A stretch of 34,253 nt of DNA from JBAXLO01 sp037134755 (GTDB lineage: Bacteria > Bacteroidota > Bacteroidia > Bacteroidales > JACABE01). The notes below the pieces were generated by a model that did no database searches, was not told the origin of the DNA, and saw nothing but the letters and a program-made list of their open reading frames with translations. The stretch is taken from positions 1-34,253 of the forward strand of contig JBAXLO010000019.1 in assembly GCA_037134755.1 (NCBI GenBank), read 5' to 3'. Each line of letters opens with the position of its first letter. Position 1 is the stretch's first letter. A program made the position numbers and the translations under genes. Below are positions 16,889 to 24,593 of the stretch, in pieces.

Positions 16889-18427
16889 CTAAGCTAATCC
16901 AAACCACGAAGCATTTTCTTCATAGTCGGTGATTACCTGCGTAGTATTGCTAAATGAATAGGTACTTACCATACTTGTAACTTCTTGCTTAAGCATCATC
17001 AAAGCATTAGTTATCATGTCGGTTCTAAAACCTTTGTTGCCTAGCTCAATTACGTACTCCATAGCAATAACACGACTAATGACTGAGCCAAGTTCTACCA
17101 GTTTGCGCTGAGGTATGTGTATGTTAACTTCGAAATCTAACAGACTTTTAAGATAATCAACAGCATTAGTAGTAAGTGTATAGCTTTTAAAGAACTGATA
17201 AACGTTGAACTCTTTAGTATGCTTCATGAGCTTAAGAATAGCCTGTGATATCTGCGTGTAAAGTATATCGTTAGAGCCTTCGAATATCTGGAACGGACGA
17301 CTATCAACACTGGCACGTCCTGCAACATTGCTCAAGCGATATGCTTTGGCACCAATCAATTGCAGCAATGATTGCGATGTTTCCTGCATAAGATCGGCAG
17401 TAACACTCTTGATAACGTTGGCCTCGATATTATGTGTTGTAAGATCGTTATTTGCATCAGATAAAACACTCCCACCTGCGCACAATGCCGAACAGATAGT
17501 GAAAGCCGATTGATGACGAGCTAAACGTTGCTGCACCTGATCGTAGTTGAAAAGACTCTGTCCGCCTACATTACGAGTCTGACAATGAGCAATTGCTTCA
17601 TCAAGCATACGCTTAATAAAACCTAAGCCCATGCCTGGGAAATGAAGTCTGCTACGATGCAAGAGATCGAGCATCATTTTAACACCCGAAGTTTGTGGTA
17701 TAAGTCTATTGAGTTCAGGAAGACGCACATCGATATGATTGCGGCCATAAGGTATCGGATAAAGACCAAGATTGTCAAACTCTTCTTCCACAATTATCTT
17801 TTGATCAGGCTTGCTGACATCGCAAATAAAGAAGTCGATATCACGAAGCAGCTTGCCATCTGTATTCTTCTGACGAGCAGTTAATACCCAGAAGTCAGCG
17901 AAACCGGTTAAGCCTGCCCAATGTTTAGTGCCTTGGAGGTGATAATGACCGTCAACTTTAACAAAAGAAGTGTTCATATTTAATGCATCACTCCCATGAT
18001 CAGGTTCTGTAATCATAAGTCCTCCCATCGCTTTATCATTTAGAAAACGATTGAACACCGATGCTTTAATGTCATCTTGAGCGTACTTTGAAACAGGTTG
18101 CAAAAACAAAGCACTATTAATACCCAAAGTTAACGAAAGCGCTAACGATTGGTAAGAAGCAGCCGCTAATACCGCGAGATTCTCACTTAAAGAGCCTCCT
18201 CTTCCACCATACTCAGTAGGAATACCCACCGACAAAGGATTGCCGGCCATAATAGTTTCCAACATCTTAGGCGGAAACCCACGATTAGTATTTAGGTAAT
18301 CAATGTTGCCCTGGTCACTATATACATTATTTAAAACAGTTTTAAAGTCTTCCAGAAAATCATTGAAAGGCTTAAGATAATTGTATGTATCTGAATCAAT
18401 AGGAGGATTTGTCGTTGATGAATTCAT
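16889..18427 (-). CDS. Acyl-CoA dehydrogenase
   Basis: This FAD enzyme of about 512 residues would oxidise an acyl-CoA to the trans-2-enoyl-CoA. Visible hallmarks are GIPTEYGGRGGSL in the N-terminal helical domain, GGLMITEPDHGSDA (flavin-binding loop), the beta-domain segment LQGTKHWAGLTGFADFWVLTAR, and the C-terminal QIFEGSNDILYTQIS, whose Glu fits the catalytic base position. I chose the ATG at 18427; a TTG at 18463 would add 12 residues. It sits 70 bases after the end of a tyrosine recombinase gene on the same strand. Its less AT-rich composition contrasts with the phosphoesterase-NTPase gene and suggests an older resident. Substrate unknown. Confidence 0.9.
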   Translation of the reverse strand: MNSSTTNPPIDSDTYNYLKPFNDFLEDFKTVLNNVYSDQGNIDYLNTNRGFPPKMLETIMAGNPLSVGIPTEYGGRGGSLSENLAVLAAASYQSLALSLTLGINSALFLQPVSKYAQDDIKASVFNRFLNDKAMGGLMITEPDHGSDALNMNTSFVKVDGHYHLQGTKHWAGLTGFADFWVLTARQKNTDGKLLRDIDFFICDVSKPDQKIIVEEEFDNLGLYPIPYGRNHIDVRLPELNRLIPQTSGVKMMLDLLHRSRLHFPGMGLGFIKRMLDEAIAHCQTRNVGGQSLFNYDQVQQRLARHQSAFTICSALCAGGSVLSDANNDLTTHNIEANVIKSVTADLMQETSQSLLQLIGAKAYRLSNVAGRASVDSRPFQIFEGSNDILYTQISQAILKLMKHTKEFNVYQFFKSYTLTTNAVDYLKSLLDFEVNIHIPQRKLVELGSVISRVIAMEYVIELGNKGFRTDMITNALMMLKQEVTSMVSTYSFSNTTQVITDYEENASWFGLA

Positions 18428-18532
18428 TCGTGTAAATATTTGTTCTGCTTTATATTTTACCAATATTCGTTGATACTAACATTAATATTTAGTATTTGTT
18501 TTTACAAAACAGAAATTAATATGAAATAAGAT

Positions 18533-19363
18533 TTATAATAAATCTAATGGACTCTTAATATTTGCCTTCTCAATGTTACTTGTATGGGTATAGTTTTCGG
18601 TTGTTTTAATTGATTGATGGCCTAACAACTCTTGCACATGCTTAATATCTGTACCACTCTCCAAAAGATGAGTAGCAAAACTATGACGCAAACACTGAGG
18701 AGTCACAGGAATGTTTATGCCTGATTTTAGAGCCGCTTGCTTTACTACTTGCTGCACACTTTTGCCGGTATAAGTCTTCCCTCCCTGCCCATCAAGAATT
18801 AGATTAGTAGGTTTGTATTTTTCATAGTATTTAGGTAACAATTCAACAAGAGTGGGCGATAGCATTACAATTCTCTCACTATTATCTTTCTCCTGAAAGA
18901 TGTGTATTACTTTATTTACAAAGTCAATATCATTAACAGTAAGCCTTAGTAATTCATTAGGACGCAAACCGGCACTGTATAATAAACAAATAATAACTTT
19001 ATGTTTGAGATTAGTAGTGTTGTCAATCATAAGCTTAACCTGCAACCTACTTATACAGTTTGGCAATTGAAACTCATGGTGTTTTGGATTAATGTCAGAT
19101 AGATCAATCTTCTTATTTAAAACAAGATCAAAATACTTTTGGATAGCTGTTAATAATTGTTTATGATATGAATGACTGATTTCTTTTTCTTTAATTAACC
19201 AATTAACATGATTTGAGATAAGCTCTATAGTAATATCATCCAACGTATATAGTTTAAAGAAAGGCTGTAGTTGTTTCATACAATTTAGGTATGAATGGAT
19301 ACTGCTTTCTCTATATTTCTGTTCCCTTAAACAACTCTTAAAAAGTTCGATGTTTACTTCCAT
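18533..19363 (-). CDS. Tyrosine recombinase (Xer/integron-integrase-like)
   Basis: This 276-residue protein has an N-terminal SAM-like core-binding domain (about 1-90) and a C-terminal catalytic domain. Catalytic residues are visible: Arg134 in SAGLRPNELLRL, a candidate Lys159, Arg226 in CLRHSFATHLL, His249 in LLGHQSIKTT and the nucleophile Tyr258 in ENYTH. The first residue of the HxxR box is Gln (Gln223, codon CAG) rather than His. The length and motifs resemble short integrases of the XerC/D and integron type that cut and join DNA at short specific sites. A candidate -7 box lies at 19536-19543. No attachment site could be identified around it. Activity may be lowered by the His-to-Gln change. 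Confidence 0.88.
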   Translation of the reverse strand: MEVNIELFKSCLREQKYRESSIHSYLNCMKQLQPFFKLYTLDDITIELISNHVNWLIKEKEISHSYHKQLLTAIQKYFDLVLNKKIDLSDINPKHHEFQLPNCISRLQVKLMIDNTTNLKHKVIICLLYSAGLRPNELLRLTVNDIDFVNKVIHIFQEKDNSERIVMLSPTLVELLPKYYEKYKPTNLILDGQGGKTYTGKSVQQVVKQAALKSGINIPVTPQCLRHSFATHLLESGTDIKHVQELLGHQSIKTTENYTHTSNIEKANIKSPLDLL

Positions 19364-19683
19364 GATATTAAAAACATTCGTATATCCAATTTAGTCATTT
19401 TCTGCTTTACTATTTTTTTTAATTTAAAATAAATGTTTTTCAATCATCTCTTTCAATAGACTCAAAATTTATAACTGAAACTGTAATAACAGCCAAAAAC
19501 ATCTAATGTTCATAAAGATATTCCCAATATATTATCAAATGTAAATTTAATTGTCATTAAAGCACTCAATATTTATAACAGTGTATTTATATAAATGTAT
19601 CTTATAAAAATTGCTTAGGTAATTGTTTGTCTTTAATTTTATACGCTTTCGCGGAAGCGTTTGATATGATAAGTTTCCTTAAG
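19364..19683. other. Spacer between recombinase and IS1380 element
   Basis: No gene is visible. It contains a candidate minus-strand -7 box TACATTTG (19543-19536) for the recombinase gene and a GC-rich hairpin at 19643-19660 (ACGCTT/AAGCGT arms around TCGCGG). It ends in the TTAAG target duplication (19679-19683) of the insertion element. Confidence 0.5.
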
Positions 19684-21086
19684 CCCAAATTACGCATTAG
19701 AAAGTTGAAAGGGTAAATCAAATTCTTTTGAATAGTTCCATAATCCCGAAAACCATTCTCTTCTTTTTTTAGTAAGTGCTATTTTTAGTGTTAATTTTCC
19801 ATTTATTTTTATAAAATAAGCACCAATTGCAAAACTTCTATATCTAAGAGTTGACAGTGTTTTCTGAGTTTTTTCCTGTAGCACAAACATCCTGAAAAGT
19901 GACATTAAATTATAAGCTATCATTGCAAAAGATAATGCTGCTTCTGTAGCATAGAAGCTTTTTAAATTAAAACTATCAAACCCAAAATCATATTTTAACT
20001 CTTTGATTCTATTCTCAGCATCACCTCTTCCTCTATATAATCTCCATATCTCGGCTGCTGGAAGTTTCATGTTGCTTACATATGCTGAATAACGATAATT
20101 TCTGTAAATTTCTTCTTCTGCAAATAGGCTTAATTGCTTACCTGTTGCTTTAGGTCTGTCTTTTATTTTTTGACGAACTATTACGATCCTTCGGGGATTT
20201 TCCCAAGAATCACTTTGATACATCTGTTCACATATTTCTATTCCTGTATCTAAAACTATCCAATTATTGCATTGTTGGATGACTCTTTGTATAGGATGTG
20301 TGAATCTTACAGCTACAATATAATTCAAGACTTTCTTTTCTAGATAATCCAAAATGTTTGATTGGAAGAAGCCACTATCCAAACGTATCAATCCTATAGT
20401 TTTACTTTTAAGTTTAAATAAAGTGTCTTCTAAAAATGAAAGAAAATTATTAGCTGAACTAGTATCACCACTTCTAAGCCACATATTGGCTACTAATTTA
20501 ACATCTGCTATAAATGCTATAAGTGGATGATGTGAAGCTCTTCCCCGTTTTTGAGGATAATAACCCTTTTTGGCTCCTTCTTGTTCGCCGTATCTGGTCA
20601 TTACTGATGAATCAATATCCAGGGTAAATGTATCAAATGATAAATTTTCAAAGAACCATGAGAATAAAGAAGTGAATACTCTTTGATTTGTTCCTATGTC
20701 GAATTTTGAAAAGAAACGTTTATATGTATCTTGGCCAGGCGTATGTTTCCAATCAAAAATCTTACCCAAAGTAGTATCGTGACGAGTAACTTCTGTATGT
20801 AAAAATCGATTAGCTCCACACCATATACTTGTAATAAATGATTCTATTATAGTTGATGTTTTATAACCCCTGTTAGATCCAGAAACAGGCAGATCTGGAT
20901 TGTTTTCGATGAGTTCTCTAAACCCAATTTTTTGCAACATTTGTTTCAAAAAAATCATTCCACCCCAAGGTGTAATCTCTTTATTTGTAAAGGATATATC
21001 AAATTCCATAAGACTTTTTTTTCTAACGCTACGCATTAGGATTTAATCTGTAAAAATACTACTTTTTTTCTAATGCGTAATTTGGG
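19684..21086 (-). mobile_element. Complete IS1380-family insertion sequence
   Basis: A 1403-bp element bounded by perfect 20-base terminal inverted repeats (CCCAAATTACGCATTAGAAA at 19684-19703 and its complement at 21067-21086) and flanked by a 5-base direct duplication TTAAG (19679-19683 and 21087-21091). The intact ends, target duplication and full-length transposase indicate a recent, probably functional insertion. Confidence 0.93.
19690..21036 (-). CDS. IS1380-family DDE transposase
   Basis: This 448-residue transposase fills the element. Family blocks are visible: ITPWGGMIFLKQML, SIWCGANRFLHTEVTRHD, QDTYKRFFSKFD, LDIDSSVMTRYGEQEGAKKGY (first catalytic Asp), KRGRASHHPLIAF, IRLDSGFF (second Asp) and GDAENRIKELKYDFGFD (catalytic Glu region). 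It cuts at the terminal repeats and moves the element. The stop codon overlaps the left terminal repeat. The start may be the ATG at 21036 or, since family similarity begins at MEFDISFTNKE, the ATG at 21009. The frame is intact. Confidence 0.95.
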   Translation of the reverse strand: MRSVRKKSLMEFDISFTNKEITPWGGMIFLKQMLQKIGFRELIENNPDLPVSGSNRGYKTSTIIESFITSIWCGANRFLHTEVTRHDTTLGKIFDWKHTPGQDTYKRFFSKFDIGTNQRVFTSLFSWFFENLSFDTFTLDIDSSVMTRYGEQEGAKKGYYPQKRGRASHHPLIAFIADVKLVANMWLRSGDTSSANNFLSFLEDTLFKLKSKTIGLIRLDSGFFQSNILDYLEKKVLNYIVAVRFTHPIQRVIQQCNNWIVLDTGIEICEQMYQSDSWENPRRIVIVRQKIKDRPKATGKQLSLFAEEEIYRNYRYSAYVSNMKLPAAEIWRLYRGRGDAENRIKELKYDFGFDSFNLKSFYATEAALSFAMIAYNLMSLFRMFVLQEKTQKTLSTLRYRSFAIGAYFIKINGKLTLKIALTKKRREWFSGLWNYSKEFDLPFQLSNA

Positions 21087-21090
21087 TTAA

Positions 21091-21204
21091 GTAGATTTTG
21101 GTAAGCTCTATAATTATCGTGATAATCCGCTTAACTTCTTCGATATATATCGTAATTATTCAGACTATTGCAAAGCTCATTTGCAATATGTTCACGAATT
21201 CTAA
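21091..21204 (+). pseudogene. Possible gene remnant beside the insertion
   Basis: Reading from the end of the right target duplication, a 37-codon open stretch encodes a protein-like sequence (starts VDFGKLYNYRDNPLNFF, ends HLQYVHEF, stop TAA at 21202). It has no start codon and a TAA lies directly before it, within the target duplication. The left flank of the element does not continue it. It could be the tail of a gene lost before or during insertion. I recognise no family, and chance is possible. Confidence 0.3.
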
Positions 21205-21312
21205 CTTTTTAATATCAAATATTGAGGTAGAGCATTTTCATATTAATAGAAGTTTAAATACAATTAAATCAATATGTTTAAAGATATAAAATAAATTATT
21301 TTTAAGATTCTC

Positions 21313-21343
21313 TTTGTATCTTAGCATATCATTATTAATTTTG
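21313..21343 (+). promoter_or_regulatory. Promoter of yebC
   Basis: TTTG (21313-21316), a 19-base spacer and TAATTTTG (21336-21343) form a near-consensus Bacteroidota promoter 22 bases before the ATG at 21366. Confidence 0.75.
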
Positions 21344-21365
21344 CAGGAAAATAAATACTGTTAAA

Positions 21366-22085
21366 ATGGGAAGAGCATTTGAGTTTCGTAAAGCGCGTAA
21401 GTTTAAACGCTGGGGCAATATGGCCAAAGTATTCACTAAGTTAGGAAGAGAAATCACAATGGCTGCCAAAGCCGGTGGCGGCGATCCTCACATGAATCCT
21501 CGTTTAAGACTGTTGATACAGAATGCAAAGTCTGAAAACATGCCCAAAGAAAATGTAGAAAGGGCAATTAAAAAAGCAACAGATAAAGATACTAAGGATT
21601 ACAAAGAAATAGTGTACGAAGGCAAAGGGCCTTCAGGAGTAGCTATATTAGTTGAAACCGCTACCGATAACCCTGTTAGAACCGTAGCTAATGTTCGTAG
21701 TTATTTCAATAAATACAATGGAACTTTAGGAACTACAGGCATGCTCGATTATTTATTCGAACGTAAATGTTCTTTCAAAGTAGAAAAGAAAGAAGGTATT
21801 AATCTCGAAGATCTAGAGTTTGAACTTATTGATTTTGGTGCCGATGATGTTTTCGAAGAAGATCAATATATAATGATATATGCTGAATTTACTTCTTTTG
21901 GTCCAATACAAAAGTATCTGGAAGAAAATGGATTTATAATCTCAACATTTGAATTTGAGCGTATCCCAACCGAAATGAAAGAGGTAACCGCCGAACAACA
22001 AGTAGAGGTAGATAAATTACTCGAAAAGCTTGAAGAAGACGAAGATGTTACCAATGTATTTCATAATATGAAATCAAAGGAATAA
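21366..22085 (+). CDS. yebC: YebC/PmpR-family protein
   Basis: This 239-residue protein belongs to the YebC family. The N-terminal block is diagnostic: GRAFEFRKARKFKRWGNMAK, then TKLGREITMAAKAGG and NPRLRLLIQNAKSENMPKENVERAIKKA; the middle has YEGKGPSGVAILVE and TDNPVRTVANVR. Members were described as DNA-binding regulators, and some have since been linked to relief of ribosome stalling during translation; which applies here is open. It is cytoplasmic. It stands alone between a promoter and a strong terminator. Confidence 0.95.
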   Translation: MGRAFEFRKARKFKRWGNMAKVFTKLGREITMAAKAGGGDPHMNPRLRLLIQNAKSENMPKENVERAIKKATDKDTKDYKEIVYEGKGPSGVAILVETATDNPVRTVANVRSYFNKYNGTLGTTGMLDYLFERKCSFKVEKKEGINLEDLEFELIDFGADDVFEEDQYIMIYAEFTSFGPIQKYLEENGFIISTFEFERIPTEMKEVTAEQQVEVDKLLEKLEEDEDVTNVFHNMKSKE

Positions 22086-22135
22086 TATAAAGGAACTATC
22101 CTTTAATATTAATATACTCCTTACAAGCATAATAG

Positions 22136-22188
22136 AAAGACATTCCCGTTTATAATATTTGTATAATACTATAAACGGGAATGTCTTT
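22136..22188. terminator. Long bidirectional terminator hairpin
   Basis: A perfect 19-base stem (AAAGACATTCCCGTTTATA at 22136-22154 with its complement at 22170-22188) with a 15-base loop and a T-rich tail lies between the convergent yebC (ends 22085) and the gene ending at 22226. Confidence 0.9.
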
Positions 22189-22225
22189 TATTTTTATATA
22201 GATAAATGAATTCTAGGAAATTACT

Positions 22226-22570
22226 TTAAAATGGGAGGTCATCATTCTCATCAATCTGAAAACTCTCAGGGATTAGTGGCGGCTCAATATTATCATGTTG
22301 TTCGCTTACAGCCTTTTTTACCATCCATGTTCTTGCATCAGTAAACCATCTGCCATTATATTCTTTGCTTTCAAGATCAAAAGAAACAGTAACTTCGTCA
22401 CCTATTTTGTAAGTAAACTTGTCAATTCTATCTCCCCATAACGAAAAGCAAACTTTTTTAGGATATTGAGCATTTGTTTCAATTACAAACTCTTGTTTCT
22501 TCCACGTACCGTTTTTTGTTTCTCCGCTTACAGGCGGATTTATAAATAAAATTTTTCCTGTTAGTTCCAT
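22226..22570 (-). CDS. DUF3127 protein with SSB-like acidic tip
   Basis: This 114-residue protein matches the DUF3127 family of Bacteroidota, with an OB-fold-like pattern: ELTGKILFINPPVSGETKNG, WKKQEFVIET, KVCFSLWGDRIDKF, DEVTVSFDLESKEYNGRWFTDARTW. The final residues are acidic and end DENDDLPF, closely resembling the C-terminal tip of single-stranded DNA-binding protein that recruits repair and replication partners. This suggests, but does not prove, a role in DNA metabolism. It is transcribed alone from a promoter with -7 box TACTTTTG (22633-22626). Confidence 0.85.
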   Translation of the reverse strand: MELTGKILFINPPVSGETKNGTWKKQEFVIETNAQYPKKVCFSLWGDRIDKFTYKIGDEVTVSFDLESKEYNGRWFTDARTWMVKKAVSEQHDNIEPPLIPESFQIDENDDLPF

Positions 22571-22625
22571 AATGTGTTCTAATTAAAGCTGCAATATTAA
22601 TATATTATTGTATAACTATTTTGCA

Positions 22626-22633
22626 CAAAAGTA
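22626..22633 (-). promoter_or_regulatory. Candidate -7 box for the DUF3127 gene
   Basis: On the minus strand this reads TACTTTTG, about 55 bases before the start at 22570. No -33 TTTG at standard spacing is visible. Confidence 0.5.
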
Positions 22634-22684
22634 AACAAAATATTAATTATAAATAATAAAAAACAATATATCCTCAGCAATTAG

Positions 22685-22692
22685 TACTTTTG
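22685..22692 (+). promoter_or_regulatory. Candidate -7 box for the M16/sigma gene series
   Basis: TACTTTTG followed by CATTG, a typical Bacteroidota -7 context, 50 bases before the ATG at 22743. It may drive the five plus-strand genes that follow. No -33 element is evident. Confidence 0.55.
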
Positions 22693-22742
22693 CATTGTTA
22701 TTACACTTTAAAATACAATAGGCAAAAATCAAAGACACTAAC

Positions 22743-23984
22743 ATGATACATTTCGATAAATTTACACTTCCCAATGGGTTAAAGGTGATTGTACACAAAG
22801 ATCCCTCCACTCCGATAGCTGCTGTTAACATATTATATAATGTAGGGGCTCGTGATGAGCATCCTGATAAGACAGGGTTTGCACATTTGTTCGAACATCT
22901 TATGTTTGGAGGATCAAAGAATATACCTGTGTATGATGAGCCTTTGGAAAGGGTAGGGGGTGATAATAATGCTTTTACTAATAATGATATTACAAATTAT
23001 TATTTAACAATACCAGTTCAGAATCTGGAAACTGCGTTCTGGTTGGAGTCTGATAGAATGAATGAACTCGCTTTCTCAGAAAAGAGTCTTTCGGTGCAAC
23101 GTAATGTTGTGATAGAGGAGTTTAAACAGCGATATCTTAATCAACCTTACGGTGATATTTGGTTATTATTACGTCCATTGGCATACAAAGTACATCCATA
23201 TCAGTGGTCAACTATAGGAAAAGATATTTCGCATATTGAGAATACACAAATAGAAGATGTAAAATCATTTTTTTATCAATACTACAGACCTAATAATGCA
23301 ATAATGGTTGTTGCAGGCAATGTAGAAACGGAGCAAATTAAGAACTTATGTGATAAATGGTTTAAAGATATACCGGCAGGGACTCCAAATAATCGATTGC
23401 TTCCTGTAGAGCCTTTGCAAACAGAAGAAAGAAAGCTTACTGTAGAAAAAGATGTTCCTTATGATGCCATTTATAAAGTATATCATATCTGCAAAAGAAC
23501 TGATAAGGAATATAATGCTGTTGATTTGATTTCCGATATATTGTCGAGTGGTAAATCTTCGCGTTTTAATAACGAACTTATAAAGCAACAGAAATTATTC
23601 AGTGAAGTTAATTCATATATTACAGGCGATATTGATAATGGTTTGTTTGTAGTAACCGGAAAACTTCACAAAGGAATAAAAATGGAAGATGCCGAGCAAG
23701 CTATAGATAATGAATTAGAGAAATTAAAAACAATTACTGTAGAGGATTATGAACTTCAGAAACTAAAAAACAAAGTAGAATCTATTAATGCATTCTCACA
23801 ATTAAAAGCAATAGATAAAGCAATGAATCTTGCTTATTATGAATTGCTGGGTGATGCTGAAATGATAAACACAGATATAGATAAATACCAAGCAGTGACT
23901 TCAGAGGAGATAATGCGCTATAGTAATAAAATATTTATTAAATCAAATTGCAGTACTCTATATTATTATTCGAAGAATAAATAA
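22743..23984 (+). CDS. M16 zinc metallopeptidase, catalytic
   Basis: This 413-residue pitrilysin-family protein has the inverted zinc motif HLFEH (48-52) and a downstream Glu ligand candidate in NVVIEEFKQR (125-126). It therefore has the full catalytic set. The start lacks a signal peptide, so it is either cytoplasmic or exported by another route. The C-terminal half holds the usual second domain with a GKSSRFNNELIK block. M16 enzymes digest peptides inside a closed chamber made from an active and an inactive half; the inactive half is encoded at 25672. It is first in a plus-strand series, followed after 61 bases by an ECF sigma factor. Confidence 0.92.
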   Translation: MIHFDKFTLPNGLKVIVHKDPSTPIAAVNILYNVGARDEHPDKTGFAHLFEHLMFGGSKNIPVYDEPLERVGGDNNAFTNNDITNYYLTIPVQNLETAFWLESDRMNELAFSEKSLSVQRNVVIEEFKQRYLNQPYGDIWLLLRPLAYKVHPYQWSTIGKDISHIENTQIEDVKSFFYQYYRPNNAIMVVAGNVETEQIKNLCDKWFKDIPAGTPNNRLLPVEPLQTEERKLTVEKDVPYDAIYKVYHICKRTDKEYNAVDLISDILSSGKSSRFNNELIKQQKLFSEVNSYITGDIDNGLFVVTGKLHKGIKMEDAEQAIDNELEKLKTITVEDYELQKLKNKVESINAFSQLKAIDKAMNLAYYELLGDAEMINTDIDKYQAVTSEEIMRYSNKIFIKSNCSTLYYYSKNK

Positions 23985-24045
23985 AAATTATAGCCTCAGG
24001 CAACTATTTGTAAAAAAATATTGTCATATATAATACGAAATTTAA

Positions 24046-24585
24046 ATGCTATCGGAAGAAGAAATAATTAAAGGATGTCTGAAAGGTGACAAAATCGCAC
24101 AAAAGGCTTTATATGATAAATATTCTGCTAAGATGTTCGGCGTTTGTTTACGATATCTAAAAAATATTGACGAGGCTGAAGATGCATTACAAGATGGGTT
24201 TATAAGAATATATGGTAATATAGATACTTATAATTTTAAAGGTTCTTTTGACGGTTGGATTAGACGAATAATAGTAAACGCAACAATAAACTATCATAAC
24301 TATAATTTAAAACATCGTTTTCATGTAGATTATTCGGAAATAGAGAATAGTGAAATAGAAACTAATCTAACAAATGATGTTTACTCGGCTGAAGCTCTAT
24401 TAAGTTTGATAAGATCATTACCCGAAGGTTATAAACAGATATTTAACTTATACGAAATAGATGGATATAGTCATAAAGAGATTGCTAAAATGTTAGGAAT
24501 ATCAATAAATACATCTAAGTCGCAATTGATGAAAGCTAAGAATATGCTTAAAGCTAGAATGAACACAAATAAAAATGTGATATAA
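24046..24585 (+). CDS. ECF RNA polymerase sigma factor
   Basis: This 179-residue sigma-70-family factor has only regions 2 and 4. Region 2 runs from about 20 to 90 (YDKYSAKMFGVCLRYLKN, DEAEDALQDGFIRIY, GWIRRIIVNATINY). Region 4 runs from about 122 to 172 (LPEGYKQIFNLYEIDGYSHKEIA, LGISINTSKSQLMKAKNMLK), including the -35-binding helix-turn-helix. It would direct RNA polymerase to a special promoter set. The next gene starts 8 bases later and encodes a membrane protein, the usual position for an anti-sigma factor. Target promoters are unknown. Confidence 0.93.
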   Translation: MLSEEEIIKGCLKGDKIAQKALYDKYSAKMFGVCLRYLKNIDEAEDALQDGFIRIYGNIDTYNFKGSFDGWIRRIIVNATINYHNYNLKHRFHVDYSEIENSEIETNLTNDVYSAEALLSLIRSLPEGYKQIFNLYEIDGYSHKEIAKMLGISINTSKSQLMKAKNMLKARMNTNKNVI

Positions 24586-24593
24586 TTAAAGAA

